From Streptosporangium lutulentum (GTDB lineage: Bacteria; Actinomycetota; Actinomycetes; Streptosporangiales; Streptosporangiaceae), in contig NZ_JAUSQU010000001.1 of NCBI RefSeq assembly GCF_030811455.1, positions 5,456,001 through 5,520,000 of the forward strand: a stretch of DNA of 64,000 bases, in the 5' to 3' direction. This document shows, piece after piece, positions 26,943 through 34,993 of the stretch (positions within the stretch are counted from its first letter, which is position 1; each line of letters begins with the position of its first letter). Made by a program: the position numbers and the translations under genes. The notes below the pieces were generated by a model that searched no databases, was not told where the DNA came from, and was given only the letters and a program-made list of their open reading frames with translations.

Positions 26943-27225
26943 GACGCCAAGCAGTTCCGGGGAGTGTGGCGCGCCAACTTCCCTGAACCGTTTCGTGCGG
27001 TGGACGCGCTGCAGCCGCGCGACGGACAAGGCCCGGTCGACAGCCGGGCGAAGCCCCCGCGCCACGATGGCCTGCGTCGGCTCTCAGGCTGGAACCGTCC
27101 CGGTATCACGAGAGGCTTCCCACGGTCGCCGGGTGAGCCGCGCGATCCGTGAGGCGGGGACATCTCCAGTTCGTGGGGGGCGAAGCCCCGGCGCCGGAAC
27201 GCCGAGATGGGCCGCCACGCTCGAG
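26943..27225. other. gap with no recognisable gene
   Basis: Short open frames on both strands have arginine/proline-rich translations without motif or ribosome binding site. No repeat, RNA gene or terminator is seen beyond the small hairpin at 27226. Confidence 0.5.
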
Positions 27226-27245
27226 GAACCCGTTCCGGCGGGTTC
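27226..27245 (-). terminator. short hairpin at end of ROK gene
   Basis: GAACCCG (27226-27232) and CGGGTTC (27239-27245) directly abut the ROK stop codon (27246-27248). Weak stem without T-tract. Confidence 0.4.
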
Positions 27246-28430
27246 TCAGGACGCGAAGATCTCCTCGCGGGCCTGGTCCAGAGCCGCGAGAACGGCGCCG
27301 CGCAGCACCGGGTTCCCGGCCACCGCGGTGGGCACCACCTGCGGGCGGATCGGGCACATGCGGGCCACCGCCTCCTCGACCCTGGTGGTGAGCGCGCTTC
27401 CGCCCGCCTGACTGACCTCTCCGGCGAGCACCACGAGCCCGGGGTCGAGCACGACGCACACCGACGCCACGCCCAGCGCCAGCCGTTCGGCGATCTCGTT
27501 CAGCAGGGGCTCGCCTCGCTCCCCCGCCTTGACCGCGGCCGCCACGCACTCGGCCGCGCTGTTGCCCGCGAAGCCGTGCGTCTTGGCGAGTTCGGCCACC
27601 GCCTCGGCGCTGACCAGGGACGCCAGGCCGCCGGCGAGCGAGGGCAGCCTTCCGGGCACGACCCGCACATCCTCCGCCAGCGGCACGCCGGGCACCGGCA
27701 GGTAGCCGATCTCACCCGCGCTGCCCGACCGGCCGCGGTACAGCCGGCCGCCGAGCACGACACCGAGGCCGATGCCGCGGCCCACCCACAGCAACACGAA
27801 GTCGTCGGCCTCGCGGGCGGCGCCCAGGGCGCGCTCGGCGAGGGCGACGAGGTTCACGTCGTTCTCGATCCTGACGTCGCGGCGCAGGTCGCGGGCGAGC
27901 CGCTCATGGATGCCCTCTTGCCATCCCCGCAGGTCGAAGGAGAACCGCACGTCCCCGGTCCGGGGATCGACCACGCCCGGGGTGCCGATCACGACCGCCC
28001 GCAGTTTGGAGAGCGCCACCTTGGCCGACCGGCACGCCTTGACGACCGCGCTGTGCACGAGGGCGACCGGGTCGTCATGCCCGTTCGGCGCGACCTTCAC
28101 CTCGGCCACGATCTCCCCGTGGATATCGGCGATGGCGGTGGTGACGAATTCCGGGCCGACGTCCAGTCCCGCCACATAGGCTGAGGAGGAAATAATCCCA
28201 TAAAGCGCCGCATTGGGCCCTCGACCACCGGCCTGCTCTCCCGCCACCTCGACCAGACCGCGCCCCTCCAGCCGGGCGAGCGTCTGTGACGCGGTCACCT
28301 TGGAAAGGCCCGTGAGCTCCCCGATCTGGCCTCTCGTCAGCGGTCCCGAGGCGAGCAGAAGCTCCAGGGCGGCCCGGTCGTTGATCTCCCTCAAAAGCCT
28401 GGGCACGCCAGGACGTCGCTCCATACGCAT
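27246..28430 (-). CDS. ROK-family transcriptional repressor
   Basis: 394 residues from ATG 28430; an upstream in-frame TTG at 28469 is less likely. The N-terminal wHTH (TRGQIGELTGLSKVTASQTL) is followed by a ROK sugar-kinase-like fold with a degenerate phosphate loop (DVGPEFVTTAIADIHG), IENDVNLVALAE (ROK END motif) and SAGEIGYLP. The Cys-rich zinc motif CxCGxxGC of most ROK proteins is missing, and the His of GE(I/L)GH is Tyr, so it is a regulator and not a kinase. NagC/Mlc/XylR-type ROK repressors release DNA on binding sugars or amino sugars. A copy of the proposed operator lies 62 bases before the start, implying autoregulation. Confidence 0.9.
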   Translation of the reverse strand: MRMERRPGVPRLLREINDRAALELLLASGPLTRGQIGELTGLSKVTASQTLARLEGRGLVEVAGEQAGGRGPNAALYGIISSSAYVAGLDVGPEFVTTAIADIHGEIVAEVKVAPNGHDDPVALVHSAVVKACRSAKVALSKLRAVVIGTPGVVDPRTGDVRFSFDLRGWQEGIHERLARDLRRDVRIENDVNLVALAERALGAAREADDFVLLWVGRGIGLGVVLGGRLYRGRSGSAGEIGYLPVPGVPLAEDVRVVPGRLPSLAGGLASLVSAEAVAELAKTHGFAGNSAAECVAAAVKAGERGEPLLNEIAERLALGVASVCVVLDPGLVVLAGEVSQAGGSALTTRVEEAVARMCPIRPQVVPTAVAGNPVLRGAVLAALDQAREEIFAS

Positions 28431-28491
28431 GCTCTCTTGTCGCCGTTTCCCCGTCGTAATTATATTCAATCAAAAATGGCGGTTCTATTCA

Positions 28492-28515
28492 TTAATAAAG
28501 CTTCCTGATAGTTTA
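28492..28515 (+). promoter_or_regulatory. putative ROK-type operator, ROK-gene side
   Basis: ATAAAGCTTCCTGATAGTTT within this interval matches the shared motif closely. It lies upstream of the ROK gene (minus strand). Confidence 0.6.
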
Positions 28516-28781
28516 GCCCTGCGGAGGCCTCGCGGGGGGCCACGGGGGTGCCCCCCGCCGTGCCGCGACCCACGTTCCGCCCCGCCTCGCGGCCCCGGAT
28601 CCGCCCCGCGAGCCCCTCGGCGCTCCGGCTTCCCACCACCTCGCCTCCCGGACTCTCCCGGCACCGCGACCCTTTTCACCTGGGGTTTCCACCGCGTGGT
28701 CCCGCCGTCCGCCGTCATCCGCCTTGTGCCCGGAAAGCAAGGCTTGCGACTCTCACCCATCGCGTGGAACACTCCCGAAAA
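28516..28781. other. GC-rich spacer between two operator copies
   Basis: No supported gene. G/C tracts and a GGGGGTGCCCCCC-type inverted repeat near 28545 are present. Open frames here lack ribosome binding sites and known motifs. Confidence 0.4.
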
Positions 28782-28805
28782 CGGTAAAGGTTCTTTTTAG
28801 TAAGA
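28782..28805 (+). promoter_or_regulatory. putative ROK-type operator, condensation-gene side
   Basis: AAAGGTTCTTTTTAGTAAGA matches the core of the shared motif at about 14 of 19 positions, same orientation as the copies at 18856 and 25320. It lies 33 bases before the condensation-like gene. Confidence 0.5.
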
Positions 28806-28837
28806 CCCTTGCCGCGCGTGGCGAGGCAGGTCTGGAC

Positions 28838-30502
28838 ATGGATACCGTCATCACGATCGCAGCCGAATACACGGGACAGCCGACCCGGTACGGACCCGTC
28901 ACGATGGGTCAGGCCAACATGGCCCGTTGCGTGCTCCGCGACCCGCCCCTCCACATGAACTTCCGCGTCACCAAGCGCCTTCCGGCGGGAACGACCCTCG
29001 ACGCTCTCACCAGGGCGGTCGGGCTGCTGCTCTCCCGGCACGAGGGACTCCGGGCCACCATCCACTCCGGCACCCAGCGGGTGATCGGCTCCGGCGCGCT
29101 CGCCGTCGAGGTGCACGACGCCGAGCCCGGCGGCGAACCCGGCCTCGACGGCCTCGCGGAGGAGGTCGGCCTGCGGATGCAGGGCACCCGGTTCGACGTG
29201 GAGGCGGAGCTTCCCATCAGGGTCGCCGTGATCACCGAACGGAACGTGCCGCGCCTGGCGGTCTTCGTGTTCCCCCACACCTCGGTGGACGCGATCGGCC
29301 TGGCCACCGTCATGCGCGAGTGGGAGCGTCTGGTCCGGGGCGGCACCATCCCCCCGCCGTACCCGACCCAGCCCCTCGAACTGGCCGAGGCCGAGGGAGG
29401 CCCGCTCGGCCTGCGCCGCACCGCGGCGGCCCTGCGACACTGGGAGACCCGGCTTCGGCGGGCACCGCAGTCCATGTTCGCGATCGACGAGGTGCCCGAC
29501 ACCGACGCGATCCGTCCCCGGCTCCGGGTCCGCTCCGCGGTGGCGGGCGGGGCACTGGCCGCCGTCGCGAGCCGTACCGGCGCCAGCCGCTCGGCCGTGG
29601 TCCTCGCCGCGCTGGGCGTCCTGGTCGGCCTGCGCAACGTCCAGCGGACCTGTGTGATCGCCTCGCTGGCGAGCAACCGGGTCCGTCCCGAGCTGCGCGG
29701 CTACGTCGGGCCGCTGGCCCAGGACGCGCTGATGGCCGCCGACCTCGACGTCTCCACCTTCGACGAGGCGATCCGCCGCTTCCGTACCGCCTCCCTCAGC
29801 GGTTACCAGCACAGCCGGTTCGACTCCACCGAGCTCTGGAAGGTCATCGAGGCCGTCAACGCCGAGCGGGGAGTGAACTTCGCACGCGACTGTGTCTTCA
29901 ACGACATGAGCGGGGTCACCGCCTCGGCACGCGAGCCCGCGCCGTCCGCCGAGATCGAGTGCGACTGGCTGCCCGCCGCCTCGCTTCCCGCGCACCTCGC
30001 GCTCTGGGCCGACCGACTGGAGGACGAGGAGGTGGATCTGACGTTCTGGATCGATCCCCGGGTGATGACCCGCGCGGAGGCGGAGACCTTCGGGACGGGG
30101 CTCGTCAGGCTGCTGATCAGGGCCGAGGACCGGATGATCCCCATGCGGGACGTCCTGTCGGTCTCCGGGATCGCCCCCGTCGAGTACGGCCCCCGCTGGA
30201 TCCACAGCGACTCCTGCTGGGTGAACCTCGACGCGGTCGAACGGCTGGTCGGTGAGGCCGTCCGCGGACGGCCTCACCGGGTGACCCACGACGCCGACGG
30301 GCGTCTGACCTGCCATGTCACCTCCGGAACCCCGGAGAAGATCCACGCCGACTGCCTCGCCCTGCTCCAGGGCCGCACCTCCGCGATGGCGCCGCATCAC
30401 TACGTCGTCCACGAAGCCGCGCCCGGCGACACCTGGCTGCGTGCTCCCGTGATCACCGAGGGCGACGGACGGGATTTCAGTTCGCGCGGGCCTCGCGCAT
30501 AA
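28838..30502 (+). CDS. free-standing condensation-domain-like protein with C-terminal extension
   Basis: 554 residues from ATG 28838 (GAGGCAGG upstream). It has a C1-like GPVTMGQANMAR segment, first-lobe LLLSRHEGLRATIH and an active-site variant PHTSVDAIG, which keeps the catalytic His and Asp of HHxxxDG but replaces the first His and the Gly. A CVFNDMSG segment links it to the protein at 9814-11148. The last about 110 residues (VNLDAVERLVGEAVRG, GRLTCHVTSGTPEKIHADCL, TSAMAPHHYVVHE) form an extra small domain that recalls the mobile C-terminal part of ANL ligases. Its promoter carries a ROK-type operator. It is likely part of the same pathway; catalytic competence is uncertain. Confidence 0.8.
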   Translation: MDTVITIAAEYTGQPTRYGPVTMGQANMARCVLRDPPLHMNFRVTKRLPAGTTLDALTRAVGLLLSRHEGLRATIHSGTQRVIGSGALAVEVHDAEPGGEPGLDGLAEEVGLRMQGTRFDVEAELPIRVAVITERNVPRLAVFVFPHTSVDAIGLATVMREWERLVRGGTIPPPYPTQPLELAEAEGGPLGLRRTAAALRHWETRLRRAPQSMFAIDEVPDTDAIRPRLRVRSAVAGGALAAVASRTGASRSAVVLAALGVLVGLRNVQRTCVIASLASNRVRPELRGYVGPLAQDALMAADLDVSTFDEAIRRFRTASLSGYQHSRFDSTELWKVIEAVNAERGVNFARDCVFNDMSGVTASAREPAPSAEIECDWLPAASLPAHLALWADRLEDEEVDLTFWIDPRVMTRAEAETFGTGLVRLLIRAEDRMIPMRDVLSVSGIAPVEYGPRWIHSDSCWVNLDAVERLVGEAVRGRPHRVTHDADGRLTCHVTSGTPEKIHADCLALLQGRTSAMAPHHYVVHEAAPGDTWLRAPVITEGDGRDFSSRGPRA

Positions 30503-30533
30503 GGAATCAATAGCAGGCGGGATAATCGGTTAC

Positions 30534-30983
30534 ATGCGCCTATCCGCTCGTGTCGACTATGCCCTACGTGCCGCCGCCGAACTCGCCGCCGCGGGTGACG
30601 GACCTACCACCGTGGGTGAGCTGGCCAAAGAGCAGGACATGCCCCCTAAATATCTGGAAAACATTTTGCTCCAGATGCGCCGGGCCGGGCTGGTCCGGGG
30701 ACAGCGTGGCCCCGAGGGTGGTTACGTGCTGGCCCGCCCGCCCGCCGAGATCAGCCTCGCGGATGTGATCCGCGCGGTGGACGGCCCGCTGGCCAATGTG
30801 CGGGGCGAGCGTCCCGAGCATGTCGGCTACCGGGGCCCCGCCGAATCCCTCCAGCAGGTCTGGATCGCGCTGCGCGCCAGCGAGAGGGCGATCCTGGAGG
30901 AGGTCACGCTCGAGAACGTGGCCACCGGAGCCCTCCCGGCCCGGGTCCGGCAGCTGTCCGACGATCCCGCCGCCTGGGACTAG
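30534..30983 (+). CDS. Rrf2-family transcriptional regulator
   Basis: 149 residues starting MRLSARVDYALRAAAELA with the Rrf2 wHTH (TTVGELAKEQDMPPKYLENI, GLVRGQRGPEGGYVLARP). The three-Cys [Fe-S] ligand cluster of IscR/NsrR is absent, so it belongs to the cysteine-free group whose signal is not obvious. It follows the condensation-like gene by 31 bases and may be co-transcribed with it and with the nei gene after it. This looks like the border between the accessory island and the core block. Confidence 0.88.
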   Translation: MRLSARVDYALRAAAELAAAGDGPTTVGELAKEQDMPPKYLENILLQMRRAGLVRGQRGPEGGYVLARPPAEISLADVIRAVDGPLANVRGERPEHVGYRGPAESLQQVWIALRASERAILEEVTLENVATGALPARVRQLSDDPAAWD

Positions 30984-31014
30984 ACCGTGCCGCCCCTGCC
31001 GCCCGGCGGGTTCC

Positions 31015-31794
31015 GTGCCCGAGGGTGACGTCGTCCACCGCGCCGCCGGGCGGCTCGGCCGGGCACTCGACGGGCGGGTCCTGACCCGCTCCGATTTTCG
31101 CGTGCCCCGTCACGCCACGGCCGACCTCACCGGACGGACCGTGCTGGAGACCGTCCCTCGCGGCAAGCACCTGCTCACCCGCGTCGAGGGCGGTCTGACC
31201 GTTCACACCCATCTGCGGATGGAGGGAAGCTGGCAGATCTCGGCCGCCGGCCACCGGTTGCCTCCGGGCGACGTGATCCGCCTGGTGCTCGCCAACGCCG
31301 AGTGGCAGGCGGCGGGAGTACGGCTCGGCATGGTCGATCTGATCCCGGCACGTGAGGAGTCCCGATTCGTCGGGCATCTCGGACCTGACCTGCTGGGGAC
31401 GGACTGGGATGAGGCGGAGGCCGTGCGACGGCTGGCTCGAAGGCCCGAGGTGAGCATCGGGGAGGCGCTACTGGACCAGCGCAACCTGGCGGGAATCGGC
31501 ACCATCTATCGGGCGGAGACGCTGTTTCTCGCGGGAATCTCGCCGTGGCGGCCCGTAGGCATGATCGAAGACCTGGGAGCGGTCGTGACGCTGGCGCATC
31601 GCCTGATGAACGCCAACAAAGGCCGTCCGAGCAGGGTGACGACCGGCGACCCCCGTCCGGGACGGGGCACCTGGGTCTACGGCAGGGCCGGAAGGCCTTG
31701 CCTGCGCTGCGGGCGTCGAATCAGTCGTGGGGAGATGGGCGCACAGCCGCAGGAACGGCTGATCGTCTGGTGTGGCCACTGCCAGCCGGAATGA
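31015..31794 (+). CDS. nei: Fpg/Nei-type DNA glycosylase (endonuclease VIII-like)
   Basis: 259 residues. The GTG start at 31015 gives an N-terminal PEGDVVHRAAGRL once Met is removed, so Pro1 is the Schiff-base nucleophile and Glu2 the acid; this is diagnostic of Nei rather than Fpg (PELPE). The H2TH region (DQRNLAGIGTIYRAE) and a C-terminal zinc finger (CLRCGRRI...WCGHCQPE) are complete. It excises oxidised pyrimidines and nicks the DNA. The ribosome binding site is weak; spacing of 31 bases suggests an operon with the Rrf2 gene. Confidence 0.92.
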   Translation: MPEGDVVHRAAGRLGRALDGRVLTRSDFRVPRHATADLTGRTVLETVPRGKHLLTRVEGGLTVHTHLRMEGSWQISAAGHRLPPGDVIRLVLANAEWQAAGVRLGMVDLIPAREESRFVGHLGPDLLGTDWDEAEAVRRLARRPEVSIGEALLDQRNLAGIGTIYRAETLFLAGISPWRPVGMIEDLGAVVTLAHRLMNANKGRPSRVTTGDPRPGRGTWVYGRAGRPCLRCGRRISRGEMGAQPQERLIVWCGHCQPE

Positions 31795-31802
31795 CCGGCC
31801 GA

Positions 31803-32165
31803 CTAGGCGGCGACCATGTCGTTGACCTCGGGAAAGACGGAGTCCGGGATGGCGCCTGGGGGCACGGTTTCCGGAATCGGAAGACGCTCTCGCTCGGGGA
31901 CATCGTTTGCCAGCACCGGAGCGTGCTGGAGCTCGGCCAACGCGAACTGATCGGAAACCTCGCGAAGCACCTGTGAAAGCGGCACGCCCAAGGCACCGCA
32001 GATCGACGCGAGCAGCTCCGAGGAGGCCTCCTTCTGGCCACGCTCCACTTCGGACAGATATCCGAGAGAAACACGGGCCAATGTGGAAACCTCACGCAAG
32101 GTGCGACTCTGGCGCACCCTAAGCCGCCGCAGCACGTCACCGAGCAGCTGACGCAGCAGGACCAT
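31803..32165 (-). CDS. clgR: ClgR-type XRE regulator of Clp protease genes
   Basis: 120 residues from ATG 32165, with GGAGGGAG upstream; longer in-frame starts add an unconserved tail. The HTH (RTLREVSTLARVSLGYLSEV, ERGQKEASSELLASICGALG) matches ClgR/PopR, and the location after pgsA-cinA is the conserved actinobacterial position. ClgR activates clpP, clpC and lon genes. The protein ends VNDMVAA; terminal Ala-Ala is the known Clp degradation signal in ClgR, so it is probably removed by the protease it induces. It converges with nei, stops lying 8 bases apart. Confidence 0.9.
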   Translation of the reverse strand: MVLLRQLLGDVLRRLRVRQSRTLREVSTLARVSLGYLSEVERGQKEASSELLASICGALGVPLSQVLREVSDQFALAELQHAPVLANDVPERERLPIPETVPPGAIPDSVFPEVNDMVAA

Positions 32166-32372
32166 CTGTCGCTCCCTCCCCGGCGCGGATGCCTTGACAA
32201 CACTCCGCGCGACCGGTTCGTGCCGCCCGTTCTTTGAACGCGACCCTTGGTACATACTCCTCGCCGTCATCATCGCTTGACCTTTACATCACTCACAGTT
32301 CCACCGTACCCGTAACCACTGACACCACGGCAGACCATGGCGGGCATGTTCGCTGGGGACGTAACGCGGTAA

Positions 32373-32876
32373 TCACCCGGAATGTTCCCTCACGCTCGCC
32401 TCCAGCAGGCCTTCGAGCAGGTCCACGGCCTCGTTCACCGTCCATTCGCGAATCTCCTCCCGCGTCCCGGCGAGGTGCAGATCTCGGTGCCATACCCGCC
32501 CGTCCGGGCCGCTAACGGCAAGGTGAACGGTGCCCACCGGTTTGCCGTCCTGGGGATCCGGCCCGGCCACCCCGGTGACCGCCAGGCCGTACGTGGAGCC
32601 CGTGAGCCCGCGGACGCCGTCGGCCATGGCCGCGGCGACCTGTGGATGCACGGCCCCCTCGCGCTCCAGCAGGCCCGTGGGGACCTCCAGGAGGCGGTGC
32701 TTGAGCTCGGTGGCGTAGGAGATGACCCCGCCCACGAAGGCCGCCGAGGCCCCCGGAGGGGCTGTGAGCGCCGCGCCGATCAGGCCGGCGGTCAACGACT
32801 CGGCCACCGACACCGTCTCACCCCTGCGGACGAGGAGCGAGAGCACGTTGGTGGCGCTGCGCAGGCGATGGTTCAT
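32373..32876 (-). CDS. cinA: CinA C-terminal family amidohydrolase (PncC-like)
   Basis: 167 residues covering only the CinA C-terminal domain: TVSVAESLTAGLIGAALTA, VGGVISYATELKHRLL and YGLAVTGVAGP, with the catalytic Ser/Tyr/Lys set of NMN deamidases. It should convert nicotinamide mononucleotide to the nicotinate form in pyridine-nucleotide salvage. Its ATG (32874-32876) overlaps the pgsA stop, so the two are coupled. The N-terminal molybdopterin-binding domain of full-length CinA is absent, as is usual in actinomycetes. Confidence 0.92.
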   Translation of the reverse strand: MNHRLRSATNVLSLLVRRGETVSVAESLTAGLIGAALTAPPGASAAFVGGVISYATELKHRLLEVPTGLLEREGAVHPQVAAAMADGVRGLTGSTYGLAVTGVAGPDPQDGKPVGTVHLAVSGPDGRVWHRDLHLAGTREEIREWTVNEAVDLLEGLLEASVREHSG

Positions 32877-33478
32877 CGGGCCCGCGCCCGCTTCGCCACC
32901 TGCCGCAGCTTGATCGCGCGTATCACGTAGTCGAGCCCGGTGCCCACCGTCACGACGGCCGCCGCGCCCATGACGATCCAGCGGATCAGATCCGGCACTC
33001 CCAGCCAGATGTAGGAGACGATCGCGGCGATCTGCAGGACGGTCTTCACCTTGCCGCCGTAACTGGCGGGGATGACCCCGTGCCTGATGACCGCGAACCG
33101 CAGCACGGTCACGCCCATCTCCCTGCCGAGGATCACGACGGTCATCCACCAGGGCAGTTCGTCCAGGATCGAGAGGCTGATCAGCGCCGCACCGATGAGG
33201 GCCTTGTCCGCGAGCGGATCGGCGATCTTCCCGAAGTCGGTGATCAGGCCGTAGCGGCGGGCCAGCTCACCGTCGAGCAGGTCGGTGAGCGAGGCGACCA
33301 GGAAGACCGCCAGGGCCGCGACCCGCCAGCCGGATCCCGGCAGGAAAAGGCAGACCACGAAGAACGGAACCATCGCCAGTCGTATCACCGTCACGACATT
33401 GGCGATGTTCCAGGCGCTCACCTTGGGGGCCATGGATGCCGCGGTCGAATCGGTGCCCGTCTCTGGCGTGTTGGTCAT
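32873..33478 (-). CDS. pgsA: CDP-diacylglycerol-glycerol-3-phosphate 3-phosphatidyltransferase
   Basis: 201 residues with four to five membrane spans and a complete CDP-alcohol phosphotransferase motif: DLLDGELARRYGLITDFG then KIADPLADK, matching D-x2-DG-x2-AR-x8-G-x3-D-x3-D. It makes phosphatidylglycerol phosphate in the inner membrane. It lies between rimO and cinA, overlapping the latter, in a conserved core operon read on the minus strand. Confidence 0.93.
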   Translation of the reverse strand: MTNTPETGTDSTAASMAPKVSAWNIANVVTVIRLAMVPFFVVCLFLPGSGWRVAALAVFLVASLTDLLDGELARRYGLITDFGKIADPLADKALIGAALISLSILDELPWWMTVVILGREMGVTVLRFAVIRHGVIPASYGGKVKTVLQIAAIVSYIWLGVPDLIRWIVMGAAAVVTVGTGLDYVIRAIKLRQVAKRARAR

Positions 33479-33503
33479 ACGCCCTCCCGGCCCGGTGGCG
33501 CGC

Positions 33504-34913
33504 TCATGTGGCCGCCTTGATCCGTGCGATCAGGTCGACCCCTTCGGAGTCGACCACGACGGCCCGGACGATCTGCCCTGGGACCAGCCCGATGCCCTGG
33601 ACCGTTACAGAACCGTCGACCTCGGGCCCCTGGTGGGCCGCACGGCCTTCGTAGCCGCCGTCTCCGAGGTCTTCCTCGATCAGGACGTCCACCTCCGTGC
33701 CGATCCGTTCCTCGGCCCGCTGGGCCATGAACTCCTCGGCCAGCTCGGTGAGGGCGGCCACACGGGCGTCGATGGTCTCCTGGTCCAGTTTCCCGGGGAG
33801 CGACGCCGCCTCGGTGCCGTCCTCGTCGGAGTAGCCGAAGATGCCGATCACGTCGAGCCTGGCCTCCTGGAGGAAGTCGACCAGCTCTCCGAACTCCTCC
33901 TCGGTCTCGCCGGGGAAGCCCACGATGAAGTTGGAGCGCACGCCCGCCTCGGGGGCGATCGCGCGGACCGACTCCAGGAGGTCGAGGAAGCGCCTGGGAT
34001 CGCCGAACCGGCGCATCCGGCGCAGCACCGAACCGCTGGCGTGCTGGAAGGAGAGGTCGAAGTAGGCGGCCACGCCCTCGGTCGAGGCGATCATCTCCAG
34101 CAGCCCGGGGCGGAGCTCGGCGGGCTGCAGGTAGCTGATGCGCACCCGCTCGATGCCCTCGGTCGCGGCGAGGGAGGGCAGCAGCTTCTCCAGCGCCCGC
34201 AGGTCACCGAGGTCCTTGCCGTAGGAGGTGGAGTTCTCGCTGACCAGCACGAGCTCCTTGACGCCCTGCTCGCCCAGCCACGCGGCCTCTCCGAGGAGCT
34301 CGGAGGGGTCGCGCGAGACGTAGGCGCCGCGGAAGGCCGGGATGGCGCAGAACGTGCAGCGCCGGTCGCAGCCGGAGGCCAGCTTCAGCGAGGCCACCGG
34401 GCCGTCGCCCAGGCGCTTGCGCAGCGGCCGGGGGCCGCTGGCCGGCGCCATCCCCTCGGGCAGCTCGCCGTGGCCGGGGATGTTGGTCTTCGGAGCGGAG
34501 GCGCGCTCGACCGGGGAGATGGGCAGCAGGGTCCTGCGGTCACGAGGGCTGTGCGGGACGAGTGGCGCGCCCGCCAGCACGTCGTCGAGACGCCTGCCGA
34601 TCTGGGTGTAGTCGTCGAAGGAGATGACAGCCGCGGCCTCGGGCAGCGCGTCGGCGAGCTGATCGCCGTAACGCTCGGCCATGCAGCCCGCGGCGACCAC
34701 CTTGGCCCCGGAGTCGGCCGCGGCGAGCAGCGTGTCGATGGAGTCCTTTTTCGCTGAGTCGATGAAGCCGCAGGTGTTGACGACGATGACATCGGGGTCG
34801 TCGTCGCCCACCTGCCAGCCGGCAGCCTCAAGACGCGCGGCGAGCTCCTCGGAGTCGACTTCGTTGCGCGCGCAGCCCAGTGTGATCAGCGATGCGGTTC
34901 GGCGGGATGACAT
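33504..34913 (-). CDS. rimO: ribosomal protein S12 methylthiotransferase RimO
   Basis: 469 residues. The N-terminal UPF0004 domain (LITLGCARNEVDSEELA, NTCGFIDSAKKDS, AAGCMAERYG) supplies three Cys for one cluster. The radical-SAM core has CDRRCTFCAIPAFRG for the second 4Fe-4S cluster, and a TRAM domain closes the protein. It adds a methylthio group to the conserved Asp of S12; LGCARNxVDSE distinguishes RimO from MiaB. Start at Met 4 of the longest frame is chosen by similarity; neither ATG has a clear ribosome binding site. Confidence 0.95.
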   Translation of the reverse strand: MSSRRTASLITLGCARNEVDSEELAARLEAAGWQVGDDDPDVIVVNTCGFIDSAKKDSIDTLLAAADSGAKVVAAGCMAERYGDQLADALPEAAAVISFDDYTQIGRRLDDVLAGAPLVPHSPRDRRTLLPISPVERASAPKTNIPGHGELPEGMAPASGPRPLRKRLGDGPVASLKLASGCDRRCTFCAIPAFRGAYVSRDPSELLGEAAWLGEQGVKELVLVSENSTSYGKDLGDLRALEKLLPSLAATEGIERVRISYLQPAELRPGLLEMIASTEGVAAYFDLSFQHASGSVLRRMRRFGDPRRFLDLLESVRAIAPEAGVRSNFIVGFPGETEEEFGELVDFLQEARLDVIGIFGYSDEDGTEAASLPGKLDQETIDARVAALTELAEEFMAQRAEERIGTEVDVLIEEDLGDGGYEGRAAHQGPEVDGSVTVQGIGLVPGQIVRAVVVDSEGVDLIARIKAAT

Positions 34914-34993
34914 GGTGAACACTACGGTATCGGGAGTTGGCCACTACCCGATGCACCTCCCCCATTCCAAGCCCGTTGCAACCGCGCGAACGG

